DNA of 64,000 nt from Gossypium raimondii (taxonomy: Eukaryota > Streptophyta > Magnoliopsida > Malvales > Malvaceae). The notes beneath the pieces were generated by a model that worked only from the letters and a program-made list of their open reading frames with translations, did no database searches and was not told where the DNA came from. Positions 20,544-30,999 of the stretch are shown piece by piece. How positions within the stretch are numbered: position 1 is the stretch's first letter; each line of letters starts with the position of its first letter. Position numbers and translations under genes: made by a program. The stretch lies in NCBI RefSeq assembly GCF_025698545.1, contig NC_068571.1, positions 12,980,160-13,044,159 of the forward strand, in the 5' to 3' direction.

Positions 20544-20734
20544 TGCTGCTGAAGAAGCAACTGCAGTTTTTGGTGAAGCAGCTCTCTTTGTGTTCAAAAG
20601 CAGTACGTGCATCATGGGGCAGCTAGCCCAAATTTGCATATTTCTAGTGAGGACTATAATTTGGTTTTGTCACGGAATACATTGAATCTGAGAACTTGAG
20701 TGATCTAAAAGATGTTGATACATGTCTTAAGGTA
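20544..20734 (+). pseudogene. Unidentified captured exon-like segment
   Basis: It is bounded by TTATTTTAG before 20544 and AAG/GTATAA after 20734, in the same orientation as the neighbouring captured exons. The end of the segment reads FVTEYIESENLSDLKDVDTCLK in one frame, while the start reads better in another, suggesting a frameshift. The last part is faintly reminiscent of plant ARM-repeat proteins, but I would not name it. In copy 2 most of this segment is deleted. Confidence 0.35.
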
Positions 20735-21450
20735 TAATTTTCTTTCAGTTTACATTAGACCAAGGTAGGTGCATTAGACCAAGGTGTAAATGAATATGAT
20801 CAAGTGTATGTGTATTCAATAACAAGGACTATTAGGAAATCATGTGTATTGGCCAATGAAAGATTAAAAATTTTTTGCATGATTTTTAGATAAAAGGGAC
20901 CAGTTGTTAATGTTTGCTATCATATCTTAATCTAATTTATATGTACACGGTCACACATAAAAACACAAATTTATATATATTGCCTCGTCTGTGGCAAGTG
21001 CTTTTTCCACACCTTGCCTTTTGAGTAATATAAAGGGTTCTAGTGCCTAGAATACCTTGTGCTCTTAGCAACATTTGGCTGGCCCTATATTTCTTAAATT
21101 TTTTTCTAATTCAAATTCATATTTACTATTTTTTGAAGAAAAATTAATAATAATTTTGTTTTGTCATTTCTTCTAATATTAATAACTAGCTACTTATACT
21201 ATATTAGAGAATCAAATATTCACCAAGTCAATGGAGTATATAATTTAAATAAATTATCCTTGAGATAGTACCGAACCAGTTTTCCTCTTTGAAATTGCTT
21301 TAACCAGTGAAATGCTTCGGTAGTTTGCTATCTTTGTGGTGGTAATTATTGATGTCTATTTTGGACTTTGGAGCTATAATTTCATTTTTCTTATATGCAA
21401 TTTTATTTTTCTTATTTTTCTTTTATAAAGGATTAGAACCGGTATAGTGC

Positions 21451-21518
21451 AGGAAGAGGAGTGCACAAAAATCTGAAACGTATAGAGAAAGCTCGCATTC
21501 TAGTTAGGAAATTGCCAT
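21451..21518 (+). pseudogene. Small captured exon, possibly FTSHi5-like
   Basis: The frame reads NLKRIEKARILVRKLP and ends at a CCAT/GTAAGC donor. It lies 700 bases upstream of, and in the same orientation as, the FTSHi5-like exons, so it may be an earlier exon of the same gene. A counterpart is present at about 27310-27375 in copy 2. Confidence 0.35.
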
Positions 21519-22218
21519 GTAAGCTTCTATTAGTAATCTTACATCTTGAAGTAGGTTTCTGTGACATAGTAACTTAATCTTCTTTGTTAAATAGAAAACA
21601 TGCTTTATTGCAATGCAAGATTTAGTTGATTTGCTTATATGCTGGTTGTTTCTGAACTTGGTTTGGTTTTGTGTAACCGTGGTTTTTGAACTTGCATTCT
21701 ATATTGTCCAAATATCTCGTTTCAGGTCGGTTTTCAATTTTATTATTTATTCCCGAGCTTAAGCTCCAGTTTGAAATGAGATTTTCCAGTATAGTTAAAA
21801 GGTCAAAAGACCTCAATCAAACTCGTGTGATACTCTAATCAAGCATTAAAGTACTCGAATTTGATCTGCTCAATAGCTCAAACTCGACTCAACACCATAC
21901 AAGTCTAATTTGAGAATTTCTGAAAAGGATCCACAAATAATAACTGAATTATTGCCAAGTATGAAATAATGGTGATACTTATCAACTCTATTGATTGCAT
22001 ATCTGGATAAGAAACTGGAGACCTGGGGGCATATGATGCAGACAATTGTTGACTGCCGCTGTGTATTTTGGCTTTTACTGCCTACATATATTTGGTTTTA
22101 TTGTTCCTGTCTGCATGTATTTGCTTGCGAAATTTATGTTGTTGTTAATGGTTTTTATTTTAAACTTAAGTTGTGTCTGCCAATATGCTCTTAAATCATG
22201 GTCCTTCTATTTCTTTAG

Positions 22219-22845
22219 GTTGCTGAAAAGACTGCTCTTCTGCGGCGTATAGAACTTAAACTTGTTCTTGTGGCCTTGGAAGGTAGTGCATTTAGAAGCA
22301 AGTTTCTTGATACGGATGAACTTATGAGTTACTGTAGCTGGTTTGCGGTAAGAAATGACTCCTATTTCTATTTTATGGTACCTGGAATGGTTTAATACTT
22401 CACCGTCTATAATATTTCTATTGCCCATGGATCTTATGTTGTGGGTGTTAGTACCTTACCAATCTCATTAATGTCTTGTTTTATTCTTCCTGAAATTCAA
22501 AGAATCAGTTGTTTAAGTGTTTTTCATTCAGTTTACATGTTTACCTCTGTTTCTCTGAGTTTCATATTTAACTAATCCATCTTAATTGGTGGTAAATTCA
22601 TGTTTTAGGCACTAATCAATTTTAACCAAATTATCTAACTGTAATTTGTACTGCTTGCAGACTTTCAGCAGCATGATCCCAAAATGGCTGCGGAAAACCA
22701 AAATTGTCAAGAAAATTAGCCAAATACTGGTGAATCACCTTGGACTAAATTTGACCAAAGATGATCTACAAAATGTGGTCGATTTATTGGAGCCATATGG
22801 TCAGATAAGAGCAATGGAATAGAATATCTAAATCCTCCTCTTGAT
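22219..22845 (+). pseudogene. Captured FTSHi5-like exons (copy 1), with frameshift
   Basis: The exons are 22219-22347 and 22661-22845, both with canonical splice sites (TTTAG/GTTGC, GCG/GTAAGA, TTGCAG/ACTTTC, GAT/GTCAGT). They encode VAEKTALLRRIELKLVLVAL, DTDELMSYCSWFA, then TFSSMIPKWLRKTKIVKKI and DLQNVVDLLEPYGQI. I recognise this as the N-terminal/central region of a plastid FtsH-like inactive protease, best fit FTSHi5, but this is from recall. After EPYGQI an extra AG dinucleotide shifts the frame and creates a stop; copy 2 lacks the extra AG and reads on through SNGIEYLNPPLD. The AAA and protease domains are absent. Confidence 0.55.
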
Positions 22846-23446
22846 GTCAGTAACTAACTTGCTTGTCATTTTAAATATGCAAGTCAATTGCTATTAATAA
22901 TTTTCTGTTGGATTCTTGGACTGAAAAATAATTGAATTGCAAGGTCATACACGCTGTTAATTTTTTAAGAGCTAATAAATGAGTATGACATAGTGCTCAT
23001 AAATGTTCTAAAGATGTCTTTAGATGAATGGAATTGTCTGATAGTTTGAGGTTATAAATCTTTGTATTGATTTTTCTCAACAATCTGAAGCCTGTCATAC
23101 TTAGCAAATATTTCTGTGAGAATGGGTGTTTAAGAACTGTGAATTGTCTTGAAATATATGCGGTTGAGATGGTTGATATTTTATCAAGCATGCAATATAT
23201 ATCACTGTCGTGACAAGTTTTTATAGGATTTATTTGAAATGGGTACGAATTTATATCCCTGTTACATGGAAATATATATTTAGCGTTAAAGTTAAAATTT
23301 TAATAGAAATTTTAATTTAATTAAATATTTTTTATCCTTAAAAGTATATAGTTTAAAGTTTAAATTTTAAAAACAAAACATAATATAATATTTATTATAC
23401 AAATAAATATTATTTAATTAAAATATATTTTATAAAATTTATGTTT

Positions 23447-23930
23447 TTAGTGGCGTTTGTTAAAAAGCGCCGCTAAAAGTCATCTTTATTGTGGTTTATT
23501 GTAGAAACGCCTTTAGTGGAGTTTTTGGGAAAAGAGTCGCTAAAGGTCATGGCTTATAGCGGCGTTTATGGGAAAAGCGCCGCTAAAGGTCATGATCTAT
23601 AGCGGCGTTTGTGAGAAAAGCGCCGCTAAGGTTTTGGTCTTTAGCGGCGTTTGTGGAAAAAGTGCCGCTAAAGGTTCTGGTTTTTAGCGGCATTTTTGGG
23701 AAAGCGCCGCTAAAGGTCATGGTCTTTAGCGGCGTTTGTGGAAAAAGCGCCGCTAAAGATCATGGTCTTTAGCGGCGTTTATTTCTAAAAACGCCGCTAA
23801 AGTTAGCGACTCTGTCACTAGCGACGTTTTTTCTGGCGCTTCTCAAAGCGCCGCAAATACTTTTAGCGGCACTAAAAAGCGCCCCTAAAGGCCTAAAAAA
23901 GCGCCGCTAAAAACCTGTTTTGGTGTAGTG
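23447..23930. repeat. Right subterminal palindrome array of CACTA copy 1
   Basis: Units of TTAGCGGCGTTTGTGG-type followed by GCGCCGCTAAAGGTCATG repeat about ten times, then the terminus. The spacers (GGTCATGGTC) differ from those of the left array, so the two ends are distinguishable and can be used to orient each copy. Confidence 0.9.
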
Positions 23931-23933
23931 CGG

Positions 23934-24304
23934 TGTACAAATATTACGGTATTACAATTACAATTTCCAACTCTGGAAATATTTTCTAAATTTGGAGGTC
24001 AAAGTGTGGCCCGTTAGTCTCCAAACAGATTATGATGAAGCCAACCATTGTTTTATATTATGCCACACTTGAAATGCCAATAATTATATTCAGCATGTTT
24101 GGAGAATGAAGAACGACACACATTTATTTACCCACAACCACAACTAATTTATACAAGACCAAAATCCAACGGATTCCTGTACAAAACATTAATACACACT
24201 CAATAAATAGAATAATACTAAAGTAAACCTTTAATCTTGAAGATATGAATAATTGAAAGAAAAAGCATATCACTATAATATTTGACAATTATTGAGAAGC
24301 TATA
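23934..24304. other. Short segment between CACTA copy 1 and the Copia element
   Basis: About 370 bases of ordinary AT-rich sequence with no ORF of note. Before the CACTA insertion its left edge joined 16644. Confidence 0.5.
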
Positions 24305-25156
24305 GTTTGGACAAAACACCTTAGTGAACAAATATAAATATAAATATTTATATTAAATACAAGATCTTGAACAAATAATATAAACAAATATTTATATTTA
24401 TGTAAAAACACCGGATCTAAACAAAACCAAAATATTTATTTAAAACATCATATCTGAAAAATAATTAAATAAACAAGATCTTGAAAAATTAGAAATCGAA
24501 TAAGGGAATCGAGTTTTACTAGATGTTGAGGCCTGTTTTCACTGTTTCCGTAAGATAGATTCGACAGCTCCTATGGTACTTGGAGAAACGTTGATCGTCT
24601 GTCTCCCAAGAAACAACAACAAAATGATCATGGGAGTAGTTCTTCTGCAGTGATCAATAAATAAACCTTTCCTTCTATCACCAAACATTTGAAAAATTTG
24701 GAGAGAAAATGAATAGAATTTTCGAGAGTGAAATAAATTCGTTGTGCGTCTCTAAAGAATTCTGCAATATTCTTTAGGCTTTTATAGACATTCAATGTGG
24801 AGGAATTTTAGAAATTTTCATGAATAAAGATACAAATCTGCATTAAGGGAGCCTTTAAATCAATTTGAATAAAATAAAATCAAATTTGATTGGAATCAAA
24901 TCAAAATGAGATATTTGTTCTTTTAAAACATATTCTGTATAATATATGCTCAGAAAAAAAATAAATACGTATTGGGCTAAAATATTCGCAGGCCTAAAAG
25001 GGCCCGATCGATCCGGACATTTCGCGTTACCCACGTCGTGCGGGTGTTCCCCAACCCCGATGGGTTTGAATTTGCACCCTCTGCATGCGAGGGAGAGCAT
25101 TAGTTTACTCATTCAATAACCACTAAGTTGGTTTACATATATATAAAAGTTCCACA

Positions 25157-25618
25157 CACTACACCAAAATAGACTTTTAGCGGCGCTTTTTAGCGCCGCT
25201 AAGAGTATTTGCGGTGCTTTGAGAAGCACCGAAAAAAATGCCGCTAATGACAGCGCCGCTAACTTTAGCGGCGTTTTTAGAAATAAACGCCACTAAAGAC
25301 CATGACCTTTAGCGGCGCTTTTTCCACAAACTCCGCTAAAGACCATGGCCTTTAACGGCGCTTTCCCAAAAACGCCGCTAAAGACCAAGACCTTTAGCGG
25401 CGCTTTTCCCACAAACGCCGCTATAGACCATGACCTTTAGCGGCGCTTTTCCCACAAACGCCGCTATAGACCATGACCTTTAGCGGCGCTTTTCCCACAA
25501 ACGCCGCTATAGGCCATGACCTTTAGCGACGCTTTTCCTAAAAACGCCACTAAAGGCGTTTCTACAACAAACCACAATAAGATGACTTTTAGCGGCGCTT
25601 TTTAACAAACGCCGCTAA
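25157..25618. repeat. Left subterminal palindrome array of CACTA copy 2
   Basis: Units of TTAGCGGCGCTTTTCCCA followed by AACGCCGCTAAAGACCATGA recur to 25618. They are the reverse complement of the 23447-23930 array of copy 1. Confidence 0.9.
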
Positions 25619-26212
25619 AAACATAAATTTAAAAAAATATATTTTATTTAAATAATATTTATTTGTATAATAAATATTATATTATGTTTTGTTTTAAAAT
25701 TTAAACTTTAAACTATATACTTTTAAGGATAAAAATATTTAATTAAATTAAAATTTCTATTAAAATTTTAACTTTAAAGCTAAATATATATTTCCATGTA
25801 ACAGGAGATAAATTGCACCCATTTCAAATAAATCCTATAAAAACTTGTCACGACATAAATATATATTGCATGCTTGATAATATATCAACCATCTCAACCG
25901 CATATATTTCAAGACAATTCACAGTTCTTAAACACCCATTCTCACGAAATATTTGCTAAGTATGACAGGCTTGATTGTTGAGAAAAATCAATACAAAGAT
26001 TTATAACCTCAAACTATCAGACAATTCCATTCATCTCAAGACATCCTTAGAACATTTATGAGCACTATGTCATACTCATTTATTAGCTCTTAAAAAATTA
26101 ACAGCATGTATGACCTTGCAATTCAATTATTTTTCAGTCCAAGAATCCAACAGAAAATTATTAATAGCAATTGACTTGCATATTTAAAATGACAAGCAAG
26201 TTAGTTACTGAC

Positions 26213-26836
26213 ATCAAGGGGAGGATTTAGATATTCTATTCCATTGCTTATCTGACCATATGGCTCCATTAAATCAACCACATTTTGTAGATCATCTTTG
26301 GTCAAATTTAGTCCAAGGTGATTCACCAGTATTTGGCTAATTTTCTTGACAATTTTGGTTTTCCGCAGCCATTTTGGGATCATGCTACTGAAAGTCTGAA
26401 AGCAGTACAAATTACAGTTAGATAATTTGGTTAAAATTGATTAGTGCCTAAAACATGAATTTACCACCAATTAAGATGGATTAGTTAAATATGAAACTCA
26501 GAGAAACAGAGGTAAACATGTAAACTGAATGAAAACACTTAAACAACTGATTCCTTGAATTTTAGGAAGAATAAAACAAGACATTAATGAGATTGGTAAG
26601 GTACTAACACCCACAACATAAGATCCATGGGCAATAGAAATATTATAGACGGTGAAGTATTAAACCATTCCAGGTACCATAAAATAGAAATAGGAGTCAT
26701 TTCTTACCGCAAACCAGCTACAGTAGCTCATAAGTTCATCCGTATCAAGAAACTTGCTTTTAAATGCACTACCTTCCAAGGCCACAGGAACAAGTTTAAG
26801 TTCTATAGGCCGCAGAAGAGCAGTCTTCTCAGCAAC
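26213..26836 (-). pseudogene. Captured FTSHi5-like exons (copy 2), frame intact
   Basis: Minus-strand exons are 26708-26836 and 26213-26395, with the same splice sites as copy 1. The second exon reads TFSSMIPKWLRKTKIVKKI through VVDLMEPYGQISNGIEYLNP without the two-base insertion found in copy 1. The reading frame is therefore closer to the source gene although the segment is still only a fragment lacking AAA and protease domains. Identification as FTSHi5 is from recalled family sequence. Confidence 0.55.
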
Positions 26837-28439
26837 CTAAAGAAATAGAAGGACCATGATTTAAGAGCATATTGGCAGACACAACTTAAGTTTAAAATAA
26901 AAACCATTAACAACAACAACTTGAATGGTGTTGAGTCGAGTTTGAGCTATTGAGCAGATCAAATTCGAGTACTTTAATGCTTGACTAGAGTATCACACGA
27001 GTTTGATTGAGGTCTTTTTACCTTTTAACTATACTGGAAAATCTCATTCAAACTGGAGCTTAAGCTCGGGAGTAAATAATAAAATTGAAAACTGACCTGA
27101 ACCGAGATATTTGGACAGTATAGAATGCAAGTTCAAAAACCACGGTTACACAAAACCAAACCAAGTTCAGAAACAACCAGCATATAAGCAAATCAACTAA
27201 ATATTGCATTGCAATAAAGCATGTTTTCTATTTAACAAAGAAGATTAAGTTAATATGTCACAGAAACCTACTTCAAGATGTAAGATTACTACTAGAAGCT
27301 TACATGGCAATTTGCTAACTAGAATGCGAGCTTTCTCTGTACGTTTCAGATTTTTGTGCACTCCTCTTCCTGTAGTATACCGGTTCTAATCCTGTATAAA
27401 AGAAAAATAATAAAAATAAAATTGCATATAAGAAAAATGAAATTATAGCTCCAAAGTCCAAAATAGACATCAAGAATTTCCACCACAAAGGTAGCAAACT
27501 ACCGAAGCATTTCACTGGTTAAAGCAATTTCAAAGAGGAAAACTGGTTCGGTACTATCTCAAGGATAATTTATTTAAATTATATACTCCATTGACTCGGT
27601 GAATATTTGATTCTCTAATATAGTATAAGTAGCTAGTTATTAATATTAGAAGAAATGACAAAACAAAATTATTATTAATTTTTCTTCAAAAAATAGTAAA
27701 TATGAATTTGAATTAGAAAAAAAATTTAAGAAATGTAGGGCCAGCCAAATGTTGCCAAGAGCACAAGGTATTCTAGGCACTAGAACCCTTTATATTACTC
27801 AAAAGGCAAGGTGTGGAAAAAGCACTTGCCACAGACGAGGCAATATATATAAATTTGTGTTTTTATGTGTGACCGTGTACATATAAATTAGCTTAAGATA
27901 TGATAGCAAACACTAACAACTAGTCCCTTTTATCTAAAAATCATGCAAAAATTTTTTAATCTTTCATTGGCCAATACACATGATTTCCTAATAGTCCTTG
28001 TTATTGAATACACATACACTTGATCATATTCATTTACACCTTGGTCTAATGCACCTACCTTGTTCTAATGTAAACTGACAGAAAATTATACCTTAAGACA
28101 TGTATCAACATCTTCTAGATCACTCAAGTACTAAATGATACTAGAATAGGATCACATGGAGAGATAAAGAGAAATATTGAGTGAATAAAAAATCAAGCCA
28201 ATCTAAAACAATCTGCAGAGCCCTTTAAGTGACAAACCTAATATGCTCAACTTATTTTATTTCTGACCTTTAGAAGACCCACATCAAGTTGAACAAAACT
28301 TGTCATATGGAAATACATTAGTAATGTTCACACTAAATAATAATACAAAAATCCTGGAGAGTTCAGTTTCTATTAAAATGGACTAAAACAGTTAGTGTTC
28401 TGTTCTACTTTGCAAGTCTAAGATAATGGAAAGTTAAAC

Positions 28440-28867
28440 ATACTCAGTGCTCGTTGAATTCCTAGGAACTATAATTATTGGAGTGTCAAATGTAAGATCC
28501 AGCTTCAAAGCAGCAGCCCCATCAATTTCAGATTTCTGAATTAACCACTCAAAATCGCCAACTTTATCAACAAGTTTTATTATTTCTTCTGTATGTGGGG
28601 TAGCAAGCTCCATGAAGTAAACTGTTATCTGCCAAACCAAGTTTCTTGAAATTTATAGACCTAAATTTTGACTATTTGTGAAAGTGAACTTCAATTGTTA
28701 AATGTTAAGGTTTAACCATAATAGGATGATGGTAATGCTAAAACTGTACAGTTTAAACTGTATCCCATCATACCTCCTGAACAAACCTACAAAGAAAAAC
28801 AATTCGAACAGCAGAAAGTCGCCCACACAAGCGGTAATTGTACCCTTCATAATCATCATCTCCAGCA
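28440..28867 (-). pseudogene. Captured two-exon fragment of a VPS13-like gene (copy 2)
   Basis: Minus-strand exons are 28774-28867 and 28440-28628, equal in length to those of copy 1. Coding differences are few; for example HTEEII here versus HTEEVI in copy 1. Splice sites are preserved. As in copy 1, this is a piece of the rod region only. Confidence 0.75.
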
Positions 28868-29164
28868 CTGAAAGAATTAAATTTAAACTGGAAGAAGGAA
28901 AATGTGAAGTAAGCAAGCATGCATGAATACAATAAAAAGTAACCTAAATGACTCAAATGCTAATAAACATATATCAATGAGGAAAAAAAATGTACCTTTA
29001 TAAGGGATTCAACTCTTGGATTTCAACTCTAGGATTCAACTCCCGGATTTCGTCTATCACTTATCCTTTAAGAAAAAACTGTTATAAAACAATCAAAAGA
29101 ACAAAAACCCAGAGAGCTAAAAGGAAAATTATATTTATTTATACCAATTTAAACTTATATTCAC

Positions 29165-29296
29165 CTCAAAAACTTCCATGTGGAAGTATGAATTAATTTC
29201 ATTTATCGCTGCTTTTGCAGGTGCTGTAAAAGCTCTTTGAACGACCAAAATAGCATTATAAACATTATCTGCTTGCATACACTTTGCACAGTTTCT
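29165..29296 (-). pseudogene. Captured RNA polymerase subunit 5-like exon, 5'-truncated (copy 2)
   Basis: The exon matches 17705-17836 of copy 1 and ends at the same GAG/GTGAAT donor. Its first 48 bases, encoding the VFFP and KVGV motifs, are gone. They were removed by a deletion joining TTTTTT to AGAAAC. Confidence 0.7.
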
Positions 29297-29495
29297 AAAA
29301 AACTTAAAATTATTTTAAATAATAGTATTTTAATTTTTCCATTTTTAACAAATATTTTTCTATGTTTTTATTTCAAATGATTTCTACGTGTCATTAGTTT
29401 TTTGTGAAGATTTTGAATATTCAATTAAAATTAATTTGAATTTTAATTAATATAAACAAACCAATTAAATAATAAATAGAGAGATAAAATATTTT

Positions 29496-30088
29496 TTGCG
29501 GTGCTTTTTTCAAAAACGCCGCTAAAGACCAAAGCATTAGCGGCGCTTCTTAAAAAAAGCCGCTAAAAATAGAGCATTAGCGGCGCTTCTTCAAAAAAGC
29601 CGCTAAAGCCTCGATTATTAGCGGCGTTTTTCCAAAAACGCCGCTAAAGACCAGAGCATTAGCGGCGCTTTTCCAAAAACGCCGCTAAAGCCCAGAGCAA
29701 GCCTAGAGCATTAGCGGCGCTTCTTAAAAAATGCCGCTAAAGACCAGAGCATTAGCGGCGCTTCTTCAAAAACGTCGCTAAAGCCCCGAGGATTAGCGAC
29801 GCTTCTTCAAAAACGCCGCTAAAGCCTCGAACATTAGCGGCGTTTTTTAAAAAACGCCGCTAAAGGCCCAAAAACTCAAAAAACGACATCGTTGTGCTTA
29901 GATTTTTTGCGGCGCTTTTTTGAAAAACGCTGCTAATGCTCATTTTTTACGGCGTTTTCCGAAAAACGCCGCTAATATTGGATCTTTAGCAGCGTTTTAA
30001 AAAAAACGCTGCTATTGCTTGATTTTTAGCAGCGTTTTTTATCCAAATGCCACTAAAAACGCTGCTAAAAGCCTATTTTGGTGTAGTG
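29496..30088. repeat. Right subterminal palindrome array of CACTA copy 2
   Basis: Units of TTAGCGGCGCTTCTT followed by AAACGCCGCTAAAGACC recur to the terminus. They correspond to the left array of copy 1 in reverse complement. It is longer by about 110 bases, consistent with unit gain or loss. Confidence 0.9.
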
Positions 30089-30999
30089 ACACTTGATTCC
30101 TAATCAATGTGGGACTAATGCTTTTTCATTTTTTCTCAACATAATTTCCAAGTAGCTTACTTTGAGCATCAATTTCTCATTCATCACTCAACCATTTTGA
30201 GCATATGATATCCCGTTGTAAAGGTCTCATGAGGTAGAGCATAAAATCATAATTTTATGATTCAAAACTCCTCATTTACCAATCGAAAATATGCCTCAAA
30301 GATTCCAAAAAATCATATTTTTCCAACAATACCCCACATGAATGAAATTGATAGGTTTAATGAAAAACATTGGCTGGATGTGGTGATAGATTCTACGATT
30401 GATAGTTGTATATGATAGGCAAACATCAACCCTTGAACCTTCCCTTGTGAAAGTATATTTATTTTACTAGCTGACTAGTTGACGTAATATCCTTGAACTG
30501 TTCTATCGTTTGTGTAAACAATGATATTCCTTACACAACTACCTCCCTAGCAAGGTCTTCGTTCTCATAGGTATGTTTATATGACCATGAACATTTCCTG
30601 GTTCTGCAAGATTTTGAGAGACCTATGCACAATAGTCTCCTCGAAGCAGCCCCACTTCACTCTAACATAGGTGACTTATGTTGCTTGGCTCTCCGAAACA
30701 CACAATGGTCATTAAAAGCTTTACTTAACCTATCTCACTTTAAATCACTGTTTATTTCATAGGAATGGACTTGGAATAAGAACCCCTATAGTGACCTCAC
30801 AAGGCCTATGCAATTAGGTTGTCCCTTTGAACCTAGATCTTGGGATCTCCAATCAACTAGGTTGGGTTTTCCTTTACATAGCGCCTTTAATTTCCATGGC
30901 CTTTAGTCCTATTCCTTTCGATGTTTTATTAACCTGATCTCGATTTAAGCATTTAGTTAGCGGATCCACAATGTTATCTTTTGATTTTACAAAATCAAT

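Larger units (their letters stand above)
16648..23930 (+). mobile_element. CACTA transposon copy 1, 7.3 kb, gene-capturing, no transposase
   Basis: The left end reads CACTATACCAAAATAGGC. The right end, in complement, reads CACTACACCAAAACAGG. The termini are flanked by CGG (16645-16647) and CGG (23931-23933), the 3-bp duplication expected for CACTA (En/Spm) elements. Each end has about 480 bases of GC-rich palindromic subterminal repeats. No TNPD/TNPA-like transposase frame is visible. The interior holds, all on the plus strand, exons resembling RNA polymerase subunit 5, SMAP1, VPS13 and FTSHi5, with introns retained, so capture occurred from DNA. The left terminus is 1.07 kb upstream of the rbcS start codon. 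Copy 2 at 25157-30088 is inverted and shorter. Confidence 0.9.
25157..30088 (-). mobile_element. CACTA transposon copy 2, 4.9 kb, inverted relative to copy 1
   Basis: The left end reads CACTACACCAAAATAG and the right end, in complement, CACTACACCAAAATAGGC. The target duplication is ACA (25154-25156 and 30089-30091). The left array matches the right array of copy 1 and vice versa, so it is inverted. Interior sequence from about 25620 to 29490 matches copy 1 in reverse complement except for at least three deletions, including the one that removes the SMAP1-like ORF and telomere-like block. It keeps the VPS13-like and FTSHi5-like exons and part of the RPB5-like exon. No transposase is seen. Confidence 0.9.
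24305..30328 (-). repeat. Left (3') LTR of the Copia element, split by CACTA copy 2
   Basis: LTR sequence is 24305-25156 plus 30092-30328, about 1.09 kb in total. It aligns with 34750-35700, which lacks about 130 bases corresponding to roughly 24880-25030. The split point is the ACA target duplication of the CACTA element. Confidence 0.85.
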
